DNA of 64,000 bases from Janthinobacterium silvisoli (GCF_014200725.1 NZ_JACHCL010000001.1:620001-684000), one strand, 5' to 3'. Positions 24,518 to 35,901 are shown, numbered from the stretch's first letter. Notes: generated by a model not told the origin, from the letters alone. Made by a program: numbers and translations.

Positions 24518-26398
24518 TCAGGCTGGCGCCGTCGCGTTCGGCGAGATGCCGCCCGTACCGCTGTCGCCTGCATTACGGCGTGGCGGAATGACTTTAGGCG
24601 GACGCGGCTCCTGTCCCGCCATGATGTCGTTGATCTGGTCTGCATCGATGGTTTCCCATTCCAGCAGAGCCTTGGTCATCACTTCCACCTTGTCGCGGTT
24701 TTCTTCCAGCAGCTTGCGCGACAGCGCATATTGCGTGTCGAGAATGCTGCGGATTTCAGCATCGACCTTTTGCTGGGTCGCTTCGGAAATCGTCTTGGTC
24801 GCGCCGCCGAAGAAACCTTCGTTTTCGCTGTCTTCGTAGACCATGACGCCCATGCTGTCGGACATGCCGAAGCGGGTCACCATCGAACGGGCCAGCTTGG
24901 TGGCGCGCGAGAAGTCATTCGAGGCGCCGGTCGACATCTGGCCGACGAAAATTTCTTCAGCGATACGGCCGCCGAACAGGATGGAAATTTCTTCCAGCAT
25001 CTTGTCCTTATAAGCGGACAAGTTATCGTGCTCCGGCAACTGCCAGGTCAGGCCCAGGGCCCAGCCGCGCGGCATGATCGTCACTTTATGGACTGGGTCG
25101 GCTTTCGGCAGCAACTTCGCTACCACCGCGTGACCGGACTCATGGTAAGCCGTATTGCGGCGTTCTTCCTCGCGGATGATCATCGATTTACGCTCAGGAC
25201 CCATGTAGATCTTGTCTTTTGCATCTTCGAAGTCCGACATTTCCACCAGGCGCTTGCTGCGGCGCGCGGCGAACAAAGCAGCTTCGTTGACCAGATTGGC
25301 CAGGTCGGCGCCCGAGAAACCAGGCGTACCGCGGGCCAGGATATCGGCCTTGACGTCGGTGCCGATAGGCACTTTGCGCATGTGCACGTTCAAGATCTGT
25401 TCACGGCCGCGGATGTCTGGCAAGCCGACGGATACCTGGCGGTCGAAACGGCCTGGACGCAGCAGCGCTTTATCGAGCACGTCTGCACGGTTGGTCGCGG
25501 CCACGACGATCACGCCGGAGTTCGCTTCAAAACCGTCCATCTCGACCAGCAACTGGTTCAGGGTCTGTTCGCGCTCATCATTACCACCGCCCGTACCGGC
25601 GCCGCGGTGACGGCCAACGGCATCGATCTCATCGATAAAGATAATGCAAGGCGAGTGTTTCTTGGCGTTTTCAAACATGTCGCGTACGCGGGAGGCACCC
25701 ACACCGACGAACATTTCAACGAAGTCCGAACCGGAAATCGAGAAGAATGGCACTTTGGCTTCGCCGGCAATGGCGCGCGCCAGCAGGGTTTTACCCGTGC
25801 CTGGAGGACCAACCATCAGCACGCCGCGTGGAATACGGCCACCCAGTTTCTGGAATTTGCTAGGGTCCTTCAGGAAGTCGACGACTTCATTGACTTCTTC
25901 CTTGGCTTCGTCGCAACCGGCGACGTCGGCAAAGGTCACCGTGTTGCTGGCTTCATCCATCATGCGGGCTTTCGACTTGCCGAACGAGAATGCCCCGCCC
26001 TTGCCGCCGCCCTGCATCTGACGCATGAAGAAAATCCAGACGCCGATCAATAGCAGCATCGGGAACCAGTTCATGAAAATTTGCTGCAGGAATCCTACTT
26101 CCTCTGGTGGACGCACATCGAAGTGCACGCCATTGTCACGCAGGTCGCCGATCAAGCCCTTGTCGAGCATGGTGGCAGTGGTACGTACCTTGGTATCGTC
26201 CATCATTTTGGCGGTAATCGCCGAACCCTCGATCACCACATCCTTGACACGCTTGGCTTTGACTTCATCCAGCAAATCGGAATAAGCGATGGACTTGCTG
26301 CCACCCGAGCTGCCGTGGCTGTCGAACTGTTTGAACAGCATGAACAACAGCAGCAAGACGACTACCCAGATGGCAGATTTGGAAAACATGTTATTCAC
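24518..26398 (-). CDS. ftsH: ATP-dependent zinc metalloprotease FtsH
   Basis: This 626-residue inner-membrane protease degrades unassembled and regulatory membrane proteins as a hexamer. It has two N-terminal helices (residues about 6-22 and 105-125), an AAA domain with Walker A GPPGTGKT, Walker [13 protein letters not shown] and the pore loop [15 protein letters not shown], and the zinc site HESGH. A GTG at 26398 is the start because AAGGAG lies 8 bases before it; the ATG three codons later is the alternative. It is downstream of rlmE, as in most proteobacteria. Confidence 0.97.
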   Translation of the reverse strand: MNNMFSKSAIWVVVLLLLFMLFKQFDSHGSSGGSKSIAYSDLLDEVKAKRVKDVVIEGSAITAKMMDDTKVRTTATMLDKGLIGDLRDNGVHFDVRPPEEVGFLQQIFMNWFPMLLLIGVWIFFMRQMQGGGKGGAFSFGKSKARMMDEASNTVTFADVAGCDEAKEEVNEVVDFLKDPSKFQKLGGRIPRGVLMVGPPGTGKTLLARAIAGEAKVPFFSISGSDFVEMFVGVGASRVRDMFENAKKHSPCIIFIDEIDAVGRHRGAGTGGGNDEREQTLNQLLVEMDGFEANSGVIVVAATNRADVLDKALLRPGRFDRQVSVGLPDIRGREQILNVHMRKVPIGTDVKADILARGTPGFSGADLANLVNEAALFAARRSKRLVEMSDFEDAKDKIYMGPERKSMIIREEERRNTAYHESGHAVVAKLLPKADPVHKVTIMPRGWALGLTWQLPEHDNLSAYKDKMLEEISILFGGRIAEEIFVGQMSTGASNDFSRATKLARSMVTRFGMSDSMGVMVYEDSENEGFFGGATKTISEATQQKVDAEIRSILDTQYALSRKLLEENRDKVEVMTKALLEWETIDADQINDIMAGQEPRPPKVIPPRRNAGDSGTGGISPNATAPA

Positions 26399-26608
26399 GA
26401 AGACTCCTTGGATGCAGTGCGCATCTTTTACTTATAGCAGAAATACGATTTTACTCGCAATAAGCGGGCCGTGCCAAAGCCCGCCGATCCGTGCGCGCGA
26501 AACGAAACCAAACGAAACGCGCTCACGTCAACAAGTGCAGTATAAACAATTTAGGTGCTAACACCACGATTGCTACGGCACTTCTCGTTCTTATGTGCGG
26601 ATTCTGCC

Positions 26609-27292
26609 TTAAATATCAAGAGTGGAATCATCTTCCTCGATAACATTTTTAACAGGATTCTTCAGTCCACGTCCCATCAGGAAGATTTCCGACGACTTGT
26701 CGCGGCTGGCCTTGGGCTTTTTCTGCACCACAACCTTGAATTCGCCGCGGAATTTCTCCACGATCTGGCTGAAACCCATGTTTTTAAAGCATTTCACCAG
26801 CAATACGCCCGATGGTTTCAGGTGCAGCTGCGAAAACTCGACGGCCAGGTCGATCAGATGTTCCATGCGCGCGGCGTCTGCGGTGGCGATACCGGACAGA
26901 TTGGGCGCCATATCCGACATTACCAGATCCACTTTGCGTCCTTGCAAGACCACTTCCAGCTGACGCAGCACGCGCGCTTCGCGGAAATCACCCTGGATGA
27001 AGTTAAAGTCGGCAATCGGCTCCATTTCCAGCATGTCGAGGCCAATCAAGGTACCATTGATACCGCCGCCGTCCTTGCCAGCGAGCTTGCGGCGTGCATA
27101 CTGTCCCCAGCTGCCAGGGGTGCAACCGAGGTCGACAATCACCTGGCCAGGCTTGATCAGTTTCTCGTCTTCATCGATTTCTTTGAGCTTGTAAGCGGCC
27201 CGGGCGCGGTAGCCCTCTTTCTGTGCCAACTTCACATAAGGATCATTTATGTGGTCGTGCAACCAGTTTTTGTTTAATTTCTTCTTTGCCAT
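26609..27292 (-). CDS. rlmE: 23S rRNA (uridine2552-2'-O)-methyltransferase
   Basis: This 227-residue FtsJ/RrmJ enzyme methylates U2552 of 23S rRNA late in ribosome assembly. It starts [20 protein letters not shown], contains the SAM-binding [20 protein letters not shown], the catalytic Asp in [12 protein letters not shown] and [11 protein letters not shown]. It is divergent from yhbY, with 42 bases between the two starts, and precedes ftsH. Confidence 0.96.
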   Translation of the reverse strand: MAKKKLNKNWLHDHINDPYVKLAQKEGYRARAAYKLKEIDEDEKLIKPGQVIVDLGCTPGSWGQYARRKLAGKDGGGINGTLIGLDMLEMEPIADFNFIQGDFREARVLRQLEVVLQGRKVDLVMSDMAPNLSGIATADAARMEHLIDLAVEFSQLHLKPSGVLLVKCFKNMGFSQIVEKFRGEFKVVVQKKPKASRDKSSEIFLMGRGLKNPVKNVIEEDDSTLDI

Positions 27293-27334
27293 TCGCGTAG
27301 AATACTGCTTTTAAGGGAATTACTAAAAATTATT

Positions 27335-27805
27335 ATGCTAAAACTTACACCCGTAGAGCGCAGCGCACTGCGCGCCGAAGCACACGCGCTGAAGCCTATC
27401 GTCATCATTGGCGAAGCGGGCTTGACACCTGCTGTCCTCAAAGAGATCGATCTGGGCCTCGATTCGCACGGTCTGATTAAAGTCCGTGTATTCGGTGATG
27501 ACCGCGAAGCCCGCGTTGGAATGTACGATACGATTTGCGGCAATCTCGGCGCCGCCCCGGTACAACATATTGGCAAGCTGCTGGTACTTTACCGTCCGAA
27601 AAAAGAAGTGGTTAAGGAAAAGATCAGCTCCGGCAAAGGTTTGCGCGAAGTGACGATCGTCAAAGCCAGCGCCAGCGGTACCAAGCGCCCGAGCGTGACC
27701 AAGGTCATGATCAAAGGCAATGAGCGCGTTACCGAAGGCGGCACCATCAAACGTGCAAAACCACGTCAGAAGAGCGCCAAGAAAAGCGCACTGGGCAGCA
27801 AATAA
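27335..27805 (+). CDS. yhbY: YhbY-family RNA-binding protein (CRM domain)
   Basis: This 156-residue protein has an N-terminal CRM domain (LKPIVIIGEAGLTPAVLKEI, GLIKVRVFGDDREAR and a GxxG-like NLGAAPVQHIGK) that associates with pre-50S ribosomes. A basic Lys/Arg tail of about 55 residues extends beyond the usual 97 residues; similar tails are seen in betaproteobacteria and may bind RNA. Divergent from rlmE, also a 50S factor. Confidence 0.9.
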   Translation: MLKLTPVERSALRAEAHALKPIVIIGEAGLTPAVLKEIDLGLDSHGLIKVRVFGDDREARVGMYDTICGNLGAAPVQHIGKLLVLYRPKKEVVKEKISSGKGLREVTIVKASASGTKRPSVTKVMIKGNERVTEGGTIKRAKPRQKSAKKSALGSK

Positions 27806-27843
27806 GCTTGCACAGTGGCAGCCGTCAGGCTGTTTAAACAAGA

Positions 27844-27880
27844 AGCGGAGCAAGGATTTATTCCTGCTCCGCTTTTTTTT
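27844..27880 (+). terminator. Intrinsic terminator after yhbY
   Basis: AGCGGAGCAAGGA and TCCTGCTCCGCT form a stem with one bulge and end in a run of eight T. Confidence 0.85.
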
Positions 27881-27894
27881 GCTCAGTTAATTGC

Positions 27895-28338
27895 TTACTG
27901 CTGCTTCCAGATCAACACGCCAGCCAACAGGCTCTGCACGGCGAAGATCAGGGTCGACACGCCATGCAGCATGCCGAAACGGCTGCGCATCGCGTCATCC
28001 ATCACGCCGGACGGCGCTTGCGCACGCAGCTCGGCCATCAAGGGAGTGATGCCAAAATAGCTGACCAGGGTACACACCAGCATGGACAGCACCAGCGCGC
28101 CCAGCAGGCGGCGGCGCTTGGGCTCCAGGGCGTCTGCATCCCATTGCAGCAGCGCCAGCAATATCAGCGCGCACGCAATCGACAGCCACGCTTCGACCCT
28201 GAACAGGCTGCCGGCGATCGTGCCGGCCAGCATGCGGTCACTCAGGGTGGCAAACAGGGTCGGCGCGACAACAAAGCCGACCGTCCACAGACTGCCCGCC
28301 CAGAGGGTGGCGACGAGAAAACGTACGCGGCTCAGCAT
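27895..28338 (-). CDS. DUF4149 membrane protein
   Basis: This 147-residue protein has four hydrophobic helices and the N-terminal pattern [20 protein letters not shown] followed by GFVVAPTLFATL, matching DUF4149. The function is unknown. Its ATG overlaps the greA stop by one base, so it is probably translated with greA. Confidence 0.85.
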   Translation of the reverse strand: MLSRVRFLVATLWAGSLWTVGFVVAPTLFATLSDRMLAGTIAGSLFRVEAWLSIACALILLALLQWDADALEPKRRRLLGALVLSMLVCTLVSYFGITPLMAELRAQAPSGVMDDAMRSRFGMLHGVSTLIFAVQSLLAGVLIWKQQ

Positions 28339-28814
28339 CAGATGTACAGTACTTCCAGGATTTCGTATTCGCGCGGGCCGGACGGCGCCTGCACTTCGAC
28401 CACATCGCCGGCATATTTGCCGATCAGGGCGCGGGCGATCGGCGAAGTCACGGAAACCTTGTTCAGTTTCAAGTCCGCCTCATCGAGGCCGACGATCTGG
28501 TAGGTGACTTTCTGGCCCGATTCCAGGTCTTCCAGGTTCACGGTCGAGGCAAATACCACGCGGCCTTCCGCGTCGAGCGCAGCCGGGTCGATGATTTGAG
28601 CAACGCTCAGCTTGCCTTCCAGTTCGGCGATACGGCCTTCCACGAACGCCTGGCGTTCCTTGGCGGCGTCATATTCGGCGTTTTCCGACAGGTCACCGTG
28701 CGAGCGCGCTTCGGCGATGGCATCGATGACGATGCGGCGTTCCTTGGTCTTCAGGTGATGCAACTCCTCTTTCAGAAGTTCGGCGCCGTATTTGGTCAGT
28801 GGGACTGTGGTCAT
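28338..28814 (-). CDS. greA: Transcription elongation factor GreA
   Basis: This 158-residue factor rescues stalled RNA polymerase by stimulating transcript cleavage. It begins [20 protein letters not shown], has the coiled-coil tip with conserved acidic residues ([16 protein letters not shown]) and ends with [19 protein letters not shown] and [10 protein letters not shown]. The start at 28814 fits the family; an extension to 28898 would add 28 non-conserved residues. A terminator separates it from carB upstream. Confidence 0.96.
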   Translation of the reverse strand: MTTVPLTKYGAELLKEELHHLKTKERRIVIDAIAEARSHGDLSENAEYDAAKERQAFVEGRIAELEGKLSVAQIIDPAALDAEGRVVFASTVNLEDLESGQKVTYQIVGLDEADLKLNKVSVTSPIARALIGKYAGDVVEVQAPSGPREYEILEVLYI

Positions 28815-28877
28815 GTTATCTCTACTATCTGCTAAATGTGATCGGTGATCGGTGATCGCTAACCGGTCTAACAAGTG

Positions 28878-28922
28878 AAAACCACAGAGGCCGCGCATTA
28901 TTTTGCGCGAAACTCTGTGGTT
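28878..28922 (-). terminator. Terminator after carB
   Basis: AACCACAGAG and CTCTGTGGTT form the outer stem, with an inner GCGC/GCGC stem; T residues follow on the minus strand. Confidence 0.7.
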
Positions 28923-28968
28923 CGTGTTCCTACAGTGTACTGCATTAACAGCAGCAACTGCAATCAGC

Positions 28969-31900
28969 TTAGCCTAGTGTGCGATGCAAACCTTGCAAAT
29001 CGTACACACGCAGCTCATCGAGGTGACGGATGCCTTCGACAGCCGCTTCCGCGCCGGCGATGGTGGTGTACGTGGTCACGCGAGCGGCCAGGGCCGAGGT
29101 GCGGATGGCCCGCGAATCGACAATGGCGCTGCGCTTTTCTTCCACGGTGTTGATCACCAGCACGATTTCATGGTTTTTCACCATGTCGACCACGTGCGGA
29201 CGGCCTTCGATCACCTTGTTGACTGGCGTGACAGGAATGCCGGCGGCAGCGATGACGGCAGCCGTACCCTTGGTGGCGCAGACGGTGAAACCGGACTCGA
29301 CCAGGTCGCGCGCCACTTGCACGGCGCGCGGCTTGTCCGACGCTTTCACGCTGATGAAGACCTTGCCCGATTTCGGCAGGTTCACGCCAGCGCCCAGCTG
29401 CGATTTCACAAACGCTTCGCCAAAGGTCTGGCCTACGCCCATGACCTCACCGGTCGACTTCATTTCCGGTCCCAGGATGGTGTCCACGCCTGGGAACTTG
29501 ACGAACGGGAACACGGCTTCCTTGACGCTGAAGTAAGGCGGCACGACTTCTTTGGTGATGCCTTGCGACGCCAGCGATTGGCCAACCATGCAGCGGGCGG
29601 CAATCTTGGCCAGTTGCAAACCGGTGGCTTTCGAGACGAAAGGCACGGTACGCGAAGCGCGCGGGTTCACTTCCAGCACGTAGACGACGTCTTTGCCATC
29701 CTGTTTCTGGATCGCGAACTGCACGTTCATCAGGCCGACCACGTTCAAGCCCTTGGCCATCAGCGAAGTCTGGCGCTTCAGTTCTTCAATCGTTTCAGCG
29801 GCCAGCGAGTATGGTGGCAACGAGCAAGCCGAGTCGCCCGAGTGCACGCCTGCCTGTTCGATGTGTTCCATCACGCCGCCGATGAAGGTGGTTTCGCCGT
29901 CGGAGATGCAATCGACGTCGCATTCGATGGCGTCGTTCAGGAAGCGGTCCAGCAGCACCGGCGAATCGTGCGATACCTTGACCGCTTCGCGCATATAGCG
30001 TTCCAGGTCGCGTTGCTCGTGAACGATTTCCATCGCGCGGCCGCCCAGTACGTAGGAAGGACGCACTACCAGCGGGTAGCCGATTTCCTGGGCCAGCGCC
30101 AGCGCTTCAGTTTCGGTGCGTGCGGTGCGGTTAGGCGGCTGGCGCAGTTCCAGCTTGTGCAGCATCTGCTGGAAACGCTCGCGGTCTTCGGCAGCGTCGA
30201 TCATGTCAGGCGAGGTGCCGATGATAGGCACGCCATTCGCTTCCAGGTCCAGCGCCAGCTTCAGCGGAGTCTGGCCGCCGTACTGCACGATCACGCCGAC
30301 CGGTTTTTCGATGGCGACGATTTCCAGCACGTCTTCCAGGGTCAGGGACTCGAAATACAGACGGTCAGAGGTATCGTAGTCGGTCGACACGGTTTCCGGG
30401 TTGCAGTTGACCATGATGGTTTCGTAGCCATCTTCGCGCATGGCGAGGGCCGCGTGCACGCAGCAATAGTCGAATTCGATACCCTGGCCGATACGGTTCG
30501 GGCCACCGCCCAATACCATGATCTTTTTCTTGTCGGTCGGATTCGATTCGCACTCTTCGTCATACGTGGAATACATGTATGCCGTGTCGGTCGAGAATTC
30601 AGCCGCGCAAGTATCGACGCGTTTGTAAACCGGGCGGATGTTCAGGGCGTGGCGTTGCTGACGCACGGCAGTATCCGTCGTTTGCAGCAGGAAGCCCAGA
30701 CGACGGTCCGAGAAACCTTTTTGCTTCAACTTGTACAGGGTGTTCTTGTCCAGGTTTTCCAGCTTCTGCGTGTCCAGCCACAGTTCCAGGTCGACGATTT
30801 CCTTGATCTGGATCAGGAACCATGGGTCGATCTTGGTCAGCTGGTGCACTTCTTCCAAGGTAAAGCCCTGGGCAAACGCATCGCCCACGTACCAGATACG
30901 TTCAGGACCAGGCTCGCCCAGTTCTTCTTCGATCTTTTCGCGGTCCTTGGTTTTTTCGTTCATGCCATCCACGCCCACTTCCAGACCGCGCAAGGCTTTC
31001 TGGAACGATTCCTGGAAGGTACGGCCGATCGCCATCACTTCACCGACCGACTTCATTTGCGTCGTCAGGTGGTGGTCGGCGGTCGGGAATTTCTCGAACG
31101 TGAAACGCGGGATCTTGGTGACCACGTAATCGATCGATGGCTCGAACGATGCTGGCGTGGCGCCGCCCGTGATTTCATTGCGCAACTCGTCCAGGGTGAA
31201 ACCCACGGCCAGCTTGGCAGCGATTTTTGCAATCGGGAAACCGGTGGCTTTCGACGCCAGTGCCGAGGAACGCGATACGCGCGGGTTCATTTCAATCACG
31301 ATCATGCGGCCATCGACCGGATTGATCGAGAATTGCACGTTCGAACCACCGGTGTCGACGCCGATCTCGCGCAGCACTGCCAGGGAGGCATTGCGCATGA
31401 TCTGGTATTCCTTGTCGGTCAGGGTTTGCGCTGGCGCAACCGTGATCGAATCTCCCGTGTGTACGCCCATCGGGTCAAGGTTTTCAATCGAGCAAATGAT
31501 GATGCAGTTGTCCGCCTTGTCGCGCACCACTTCCATCTCGTACTCTTTCCAGCCCAGCAAGGATTCTTCGATCAGCAATTCTTTGGTCGGCGAAGCTTCC
31601 AGGCCGCGTTTGCAAATCGTTTCGAATTCTTCTTCGTTGTAGGCGATACCGCCGCCGCTGCCACCCATGGTGAACGATGGACGGATGATGGTCGGGAAAC
31701 CGACTTCGCGCTGGACCGCCCACGATTCTTCCATCGAGTGCGCCACGCCAGAGCGGGCCGAACCGAGGCCGATCTTGGTCATCGCGTCCTTGAACTTGGA
31801 ACGGTCTTCGGCCTTGTCGATGGCTTCCGGCGATGCGCCGATCAGCTCGACGTTGTATTTCGCCAGCACGCCATTGTTGAACAGGTCCAGTGCGCAGTTC

Positions 31901-32187
31901 AGCGCGGTCTGGCCACCCATCGTTGGCAGGATCGCGTCAGGACGCTCCTTGGCGATGATGCGCTCGACTACCGACCATGTGATCGGTTCGATGTAGGTGA
32001 CGTCGGCCATTTCCGGGTCGGTCATGATGGTCGCAGGGTTGCTGTTGACCAGGATGACTTTGTAGCCCTCTTCGCGCAGGGCCTTGCACGCTTGCGCGCC
32101 GGAATAATCGAATTCGCAGGCCTGGCCGATCACGATCGGGCCAGCGCCAATAATCAGAATACTTTTAATATCTAAACGTTTAGGCAT
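28969..32187 (-). CDS. carB: Carbamoyl-phosphate synthase large subunit
   Basis: This 1072-residue subunit makes carbamoyl phosphate for arginine and pyrimidines from bicarbonate, ATP and ammonia supplied by CarA. It has two ATP-grasp halves (starting with [20 protein letters not shown] and [20 protein letters not shown]), an oligomerisation region, and a C-terminal MGS-like domain that binds effectors ([16 protein letters not shown] region). Length is standard. Its start overlaps the end of carA by eight bases. Confidence 0.98.
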   Translation of the reverse strand: MPKRLDIKSILIIGAGPIVIGQACEFDYSGAQACKALREEGYKVILVNSNPATIMTDPEMADVTYIEPITWSVVERIIAKERPDAILPTMGGQTALNCALDLFNNGVLAKYNVELIGASPEAIDKAEDRSKFKDAMTKIGLGSARSGVAHSMEESWAVQREVGFPTIIRPSFTMGGSGGGIAYNEEEFETICKRGLEASPTKELLIEESLLGWKEYEMEVVRDKADNCIIICSIENLDPMGVHTGDSITVAPAQTLTDKEYQIMRNASLAVLREIGVDTGGSNVQFSINPVDGRMIVIEMNPRVSRSSALASKATGFPIAKIAAKLAVGFTLDELRNEITGGATPASFEPSIDYVVTKIPRFTFEKFPTADHHLTTQMKSVGEVMAIGRTFQESFQKALRGLEVGVDGMNEKTKDREKIEEELGEPGPERIWYVGDAFAQGFTLEEVHQLTKIDPWFLIQIKEIVDLELWLDTQKLENLDKNTLYKLKQKGFSDRRLGFLLQTTDTAVRQQRHALNIRPVYKRVDTCAAEFSTDTAYMYSTYDEECESNPTDKKKIMVLGGGPNRIGQGIEFDYCCVHAALAMREDGYETIMVNCNPETVSTDYDTSDRLYFESLTLEDVLEIVAIEKPVGVIVQYGGQTPLKLALDLEANGVPIIGTSPDMIDAAEDRERFQQMLHKLELRQPPNRTARTETEALALAQEIGYPLVVRPSYVLGGRAMEIVHEQRDLERYMREAVKVSHDSPVLLDRFLNDAIECDVDCISDGETTFIGGVMEHIEQAGVHSGDSACSLPPYSLAAETIEELKRQTSLMAKGLNVVGLMNVQFAIQKQDGKDVVYVLEVNPRASRTVPFVSKATGLQLAKIAARCMVGQSLASQGITKEVVPPYFSVKEAVFPFVKFPGVDTILGPEMKSTGEVMGVGQTFGEAFVKSQLGAGVNLPKSGKVFISVKASDKPRAVQVARDLVESGFTVCATKGTAAVIAAAGIPVTPVNKVIEGRPHVVDMVKNHEIVLVINTVEEKRSAIVDSRAIRTSALAARVTTYTTIAGAEAAVEGIRHLDELRVYDLQGLHRTLG

Positions 32188-33358
32188 TTTTCTTTTTCTC
32201 CTCCGCAGCCATCAAGTTGATGAAGCGGTCAAACAGGTAAGCAACATCCATCGGGCCCGGCGACGCTTCAGGGTGGCCCTGGAAGCAGAAGGCCGGCTTG
32301 TCCGTGCGGGCAAAGCCCTGCAGGGAACCGTCGAACAGCGATTCATGGGTAACGCGGCAGTTGGCAGGCAAGGTGGCTGCATCAACGGCGAAACCGTGGT
32401 TTTGCGAAGTGATCAGGACCTGTTTCGTTTCCAGGTCTTGCACCGGGTGGTTGGCGCCATGGTGGCCGAACTTCATCTTCAGGGTTTTTGCGCCGGAAGC
32501 GATCGCCATGATCTGGTGGCCGAGGCAAATACCGAAAGTCGGAATGCCTTTTTCGATCAGTTCCTTGGTGGCCGCAATCGCGTAATCGCATGGTTCCGGA
32601 TCGCCAGGACCATTCGACAGGAAAATGCCGTCAGGATTTAAGGCCAGCGCCTCAGCCGCCGTCGCCTGCGCCGGCAGCACGGTCACTTTGCAGCCGCGCG
32701 CCGTCAGCATGCGCAAGATATTGCGCTTGACGCCGTAGTCAAACGCCACCACGTGGTATTTCACGTCGGCGTCCGCCAGCTGGCCGTAGCCGGTACCGAG
32801 AGTCCACTCGGTTTCGCGGTATTCATACGCATCCTTGACGGACACCACTTTGGCCAGGTCCATGCCGGACAGGCCAGGGAAGGAACGCGCCAGTTCCAGC
32901 GCTTGCGCGGTGGATGGCTCATTGCCTTGCGTGCCGACCAGGATGGCGCCGCCCTGCGCACCTTTTTCACGCAGGATACGCGTGAGCTTGCGTGTATCGA
33001 TGCCGGCGATGGCAACGATATTTTCAGCTTTGAGGTAGTCGGACAGGGAAAGGGTGGAGCGGAAATTGGATGCCAGCAATGGCAGATCGCGAATAATGAG
33101 GCCAGCGGCATGTACTTTGGAAGATTCGACGTCTTCCGGATTGACACCCGTATTGCCGATATGCGGATAGGTCAGGGTGACCATCTGGCGGCTATAACTA
33201 GGGTCGGTAAGGATTTCCTGATACCCGGTCATGGAGGTGTTGAAAACAACCTCACCCGTGGTATGACCGGCGGCACCGATCGAAAAACCTTTGAAAATCG
33301 TTCCATCAGCAAGCGCTAATATGGCTGGAACGGCAGGGCCAGAAAAAAATGGCGGCAA
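32180..33358 (-). CDS. carA: Carbamoyl-phosphate synthase small subunit
   Basis: This subunit of about 392 residues removes ammonia from glutamine and feeds it to CarB. The class I glutamine amidotransferase triad is present, with Cys in [11 protein letters not shown] and His in [13 protein letters not shown] at 33358 is preferred as start: AGGAG lies 7 bases upstream, whereas the TTG at 33364 is too close to it; no ATG exists before the conserved [14 protein letters not shown]. The leader upstream holds a long-range stem. Confidence 0.95.
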   Translation of the reverse strand: MPPFFSGPAVPAILALADGTIFKGFSIGAAGHTTGEVVFNTSMTGYQEILTDPSYSRQMVTLTYPHIGNTGVNPEDVESSKVHAAGLIIRDLPLLASNFRSTLSLSDYLKAENIVAIAGIDTRKLTRILREKGAQGGAILVGTQGNEPSTAQALELARSFPGLSGMDLAKVVSVKDAYEYRETEWTLGTGYGQLADADVKYHVVAFDYGVKRNILRMLTARGCKVTVLPAQATAAEALALNPDGIFLSNGPGDPEPCDYAIAATKELIEKGIPTFGICLGHQIMAIASGAKTLKMKFGHHGANHPVQDLETKQVLITSQNHGFAVDAATLPANCRVTHESLFDGSLQGFARTDKPAFCFQGHPEASPGPMDVAYLFDRFINLMAAEEKKKNA

Positions 33359-33377
33359 GGGCAACTCCTGATAAAGT

Positions 33378-33483
33378 TACCGTAGCTGCGCCACGTCAGA
33401 CCGACCGCCAGGAAACCCGAACGCGTGTGTTCATGGGCTTTTGACGATCATGGTGAATGAGGGGATGGGTAGTCGCTACGGTA
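33378..33483 (-). promoter_or_regulatory. Structured carA leader, closed by 9-bp stem
   Basis: TACCGTAGC (33378-33386) and GCTACGGTA (33475-33483) are perfect inverted repeats 88 bases apart. In the carA leader RNA they would form a stem that ends about 8 bases before the AGGAG site. Possible cis-regulation by pyrimidines or arginine is inference. Confidence 0.4.
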
Positions 33484-33508
33484 TATGTGTGATTGGCTAA
33501 ACCTTTGA

Positions 33509-33537
33509 ATTATAACCAAAAGGAAGCTTTTCCACAA
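33509..33537 (-). promoter_or_regulatory. Promoter of carA
   Basis: A perfect TATAAT (33514-33509) with TTGTGG 17 bases upstream (33537-33532). Initiation near 33502 gives a leader of about 145 bases. Confidence 0.55.
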
Positions 33538-33597
33538 GGAAGAAAATTCAAAGGTGCTGCGATTTTTTTGCAACGCAGCATCCCTTGCCGCCGCCAT

Positions 33598-33631
33598 AAA
33601 AAAAGCCGCCCGGCATGCGCGGAGCGGCTTT
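33598..33631 (-). terminator. Terminator of the heme-binding-type gene
   Basis: On the minus strand AAGCCGC and GCGGCTT flank a 15-base loop and end in a T-run. The 300 bases between carA and this gene hold only this hairpin, the carA promoter and leader, and an unassigned inverted repeat TGCTGCG/CGCAGCA at 33554-33580. Confidence 0.7.
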
Positions 33632-33665
33632 CAAATCAATATCGGTTAGTACTTACACTAGCCAC

Positions 33666-34070
33666 TTACACTACTGCAGCAATCCCGGCCTTGGCAATTT
33701 GTGCATCTTCAGTCGATTTCACGCCGGACACACCGACGGCGCCGATACAATGACCTTCGACGATGATGGGAACGCCACCTTCGAGCATGCCATCAATTTC
33801 CGGCGCGCTCAGGAAAGATACGCGGCCACCATTGATGATTTCTTCATAAATGCGCGACTCGCGACGGCCCATGGCGGCAGTCTTGGCCTTCGATGGAGCG
33901 AGGTGCGAGGAAATCGGCGCCACGCCATCCATGCGCTGCAGCCACAGCAGGTGGCCGCCGTCATCGACGATGGCGATCGTCACCGCCCAGTTGTTCTTGA
34001 CCGCTTCCGCTTCGGCGGCAGCAGCGATTTTCTTTACGTCGTCCAGGGTCAAAACCGGTTTCGATTGCAT
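33666..34070 (-). CDS. GlcG/HbpS-family heme-binding-type protein
   Basis: This 134-residue protein belongs to the DUF336 family (GlcG/HbpS). Characteristic segments are LTLDDVKKIAAAAEAEA, VTIAIVDDGGHLLWLQRMDG, SKAKTAAMGRR and GGVPIIVEGHCIGAVGVSG. Members bind heme or act in glycolate or cobalamin-related pathways, often without clear enzyme activity. It is a single gene here with its own terminator; the start is the first Met (MQSKPVL). Confidence 0.88.
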   Translation of the reverse strand: MQSKPVLTLDDVKKIAAAAEAEAVKNNWAVTIAIVDDGGHLLWLQRMDGVAPISSHLAPSKAKTAAMGRRESRIYEEIINGGRVSFLSAPEIDGMLEGGVPIIVEGHCIGAVGVSGVKSTEDAQIAKAGIAAVV

Positions 34071-34148
34071 GAGACATCCTTGTTATGTTGAAGCAAAATT
34101 GTAGCCGAAACAGGGCCAGTATCTATAGTGTCCCGCAACTATCCATTA

Positions 34149-35060
34149 TTACTGTTCGCGCTTGGCCTTCAGTTTTTGCTTGATCTGCGCCATCACCGCG
34201 AACGTTGCCTGCTCGCCCGCCAGGATCGCCTGGTTGCGGCTGTTGAAATCATTACCCTTCATCGTACCCAGGCTGGGCTGGATGACCACGTCCGCATCCT
34301 TCAACTCAAACTGATTGATGCGCTGCCCCATGATGGCAAACGTCTGCATGATCACTTCCATCGAGCTGATGGCTTTTTGCGTATCGGTTTGCGAGGAAAT
34401 ATTGACGGCAATAATAAAGTCGGCGCCCATATCGCGCGCAGCTTTCACGGGCACCGGCGCTACCAGGCCGCCATCGACATAGGTGCGGCCCGCAATCACG
34501 ACCGGCTGGAATACCCCGGGCACAGCCGAGGAAGCGCGCACGGCCATGCCGGTATTGCCGCGCTGGAAGAGGATCGGCTGGCCATTTTTCAGGTCGGTCG
34601 CCACCACGCCAAACGGAATCTTCAGTTTTTCCAGCGGCAAGCCGCCCACTGCCTTGTTGACATAGGCTTGCAGGGCCTCGCCTTTCAGCACGCCAGACGA
34701 CTTGCCAAACAGGGGCAAGGCCCAGTCGGAAATGGCCGCTTCATCCATATCAAACGCCATCTTTTGCAAGGCAAAGCCGGAATTGCCCGCCGCATACAAG
34801 GCGCCCACCACGCTGCCCGCGCTGGTGCCGGTAACGATATCGGCATCGATACCTTGCGATTCGAGCGCCTTGATCACGCCGATATGCGCAAATCCACGCG
34901 CCGCGCCGCCACCCAGCGCCAGGCCTATCTTGATCTTGCGCGGCGCAATCACCACCGGCTCAGGCGGCGTCAAGGTAGCGGCAGGTTTGGGGGCGGAAGT
35001 TTCGCAGCCGGCCAGGGCAAAGGCAGCCAGGGCAAGCAGGGTCAGGCGTTTAGGGTGCAT
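34149..35060 (-). CDS. Patatin-like phospholipase, lipoprotein
   Basis: This product of about 303 residues is an RssA-type patatin. It begins with a lipoprotein signal MHPKRLTLLALAAFALAGC, and the lipobox LAGC predicts lipid attachment. Catalytic motifs are visible: the oxyanion turn GGGAARGFAHIG, the nucleophile GTSAGS and the dyad Asp in YVDGGLVAPVP. It likely hydrolyses lipids at the envelope. The start at 35060 is chosen over one 19 residues earlier because it gives a clean signal peptide. Confidence 0.9.
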   Translation of the reverse strand: MHPKRLTLLALAAFALAGCETSAPKPAATLTPPEPVVIAPRKIKIGLALGGGAARGFAHIGVIKALESQGIDADIVTGTSAGSVVGALYAAGNSGFALQKMAFDMDEAAISDWALPLFGKSSGVLKGEALQAYVNKAVGGLPLEKLKIPFGVVATDLKNGQPILFQRGNTGMAVRASSAVPGVFQPVVIAGRTYVDGGLVAPVPVKAARDMGADFIIAVNISSQTDTQKAISSMEVIMQTFAIMGQRINQFELKDADVVIQPSLGTMKGNDFNSRNQAILAGEQATFAVMAQIKQKLKAKREQ

Positions 35061-35221
35061 AGTGGAAAGAAAGGAGCCGCAGGCGGCAGTGGCAACAAAG
35101 CGCCGATTGTAGCGCAAGCACGGCGGCCAGGACTGAAGCGGATCTTAAAAGTTTCCAAATGACAAATCGTGCGCGCGGCCTGGCTGCTAGACTATCGCTG
35201 CATTCATCTTTCCAATTTCAT

Positions 35222-35884
35222 ATGCCAGAACAATACCGCCACTTTGACAGCCGCGACCTGAGCGCGCCATTTGCCGAACAACTCATCAGCAATCCTGCCG
35301 ACGGCGCCCTCGCCTGGCTGACCAGCGTGCTTGCCATCCAGTCGCCCGCCCTGCGCGCTGCAAATGTCATCTTGCTAGCCTACACCGGCAACCCCGCCGC
35401 CATCGACTGGATCGAGAGCAACGTCGGCTCGCCGGTGTCCAGCCAGTGGGGCGTGGCGGCAGCATTGCTGGGCACACCCTGGCCTCGTCTCGCCGGCTGG
35501 CTGCAACGCGGCGGTCCACACCGTTTGATGGCGCTCGACGCCCTGCTCGCCTGCCGCAAACCGGCCGTCAATATGTCGCCCCTGCAACAGATCGCCGCAC
35601 CCGTGCTGCCGCAGCAACCCTCCCGCGCCGAGTTCGCTAAGGCACTCAATGCCTGCCTGTCCATCAACAGCACGCCGCGCATCGAGTCGTCCGTTGCCTC
35701 CCTGATCCGTCTGGCCGATGAAATCCTGCGCGACGAAGCACGCGGCGTGGCGGTTGCGGACTTACCCAGGCTCTACCTGGACCCTGAGCCCTTCCGCAAC
35801 GCACCCGGAATTCTGACGCAGCACAATAAGGTGCTCGAAGGCATGCGGGAAAACCTGCAGAACGTGCTGCAAGGGAAGTCGTAA
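35222..35884 (+). CDS. Unknown protein
   Basis: This product of about 220 residues from MPEQYRHFDSRDLSAPFAEQ is soluble and helical with repeated Leu/Ala segments, possibly HEAT-like. Family not recognised. The start is uncertain: ATG at 35159 would add 21 residues, and neither start has a clear ribosome site. It diverges from the patatin gene. Confidence 0.6.
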   Translation: MPEQYRHFDSRDLSAPFAEQLISNPADGALAWLTSVLAIQSPALRAANVILLAYTGNPAAIDWIESNVGSPVSSQWGVAAALLGTPWPRLAGWLQRGGPHRLMALDALLACRKPAVNMSPLQQIAAPVLPQQPSRAEFAKALNACLSINSTPRIESSVASLIRLADEILRDEARGVAVADLPRLYLDPEPFRNAPGILTQHNKVLEGMRENLQNVLQGKS

Positions 35885-35901
35885 GCAGGCAGATCAGACG
35901 T

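Noticed and set aside
28984..32175. 1063-codon open frame antisense to carB
   Set aside because: It mirrors carB exactly, has His/Arg-rich nonsense content and arises from the codon bias of a GC-rich gene.
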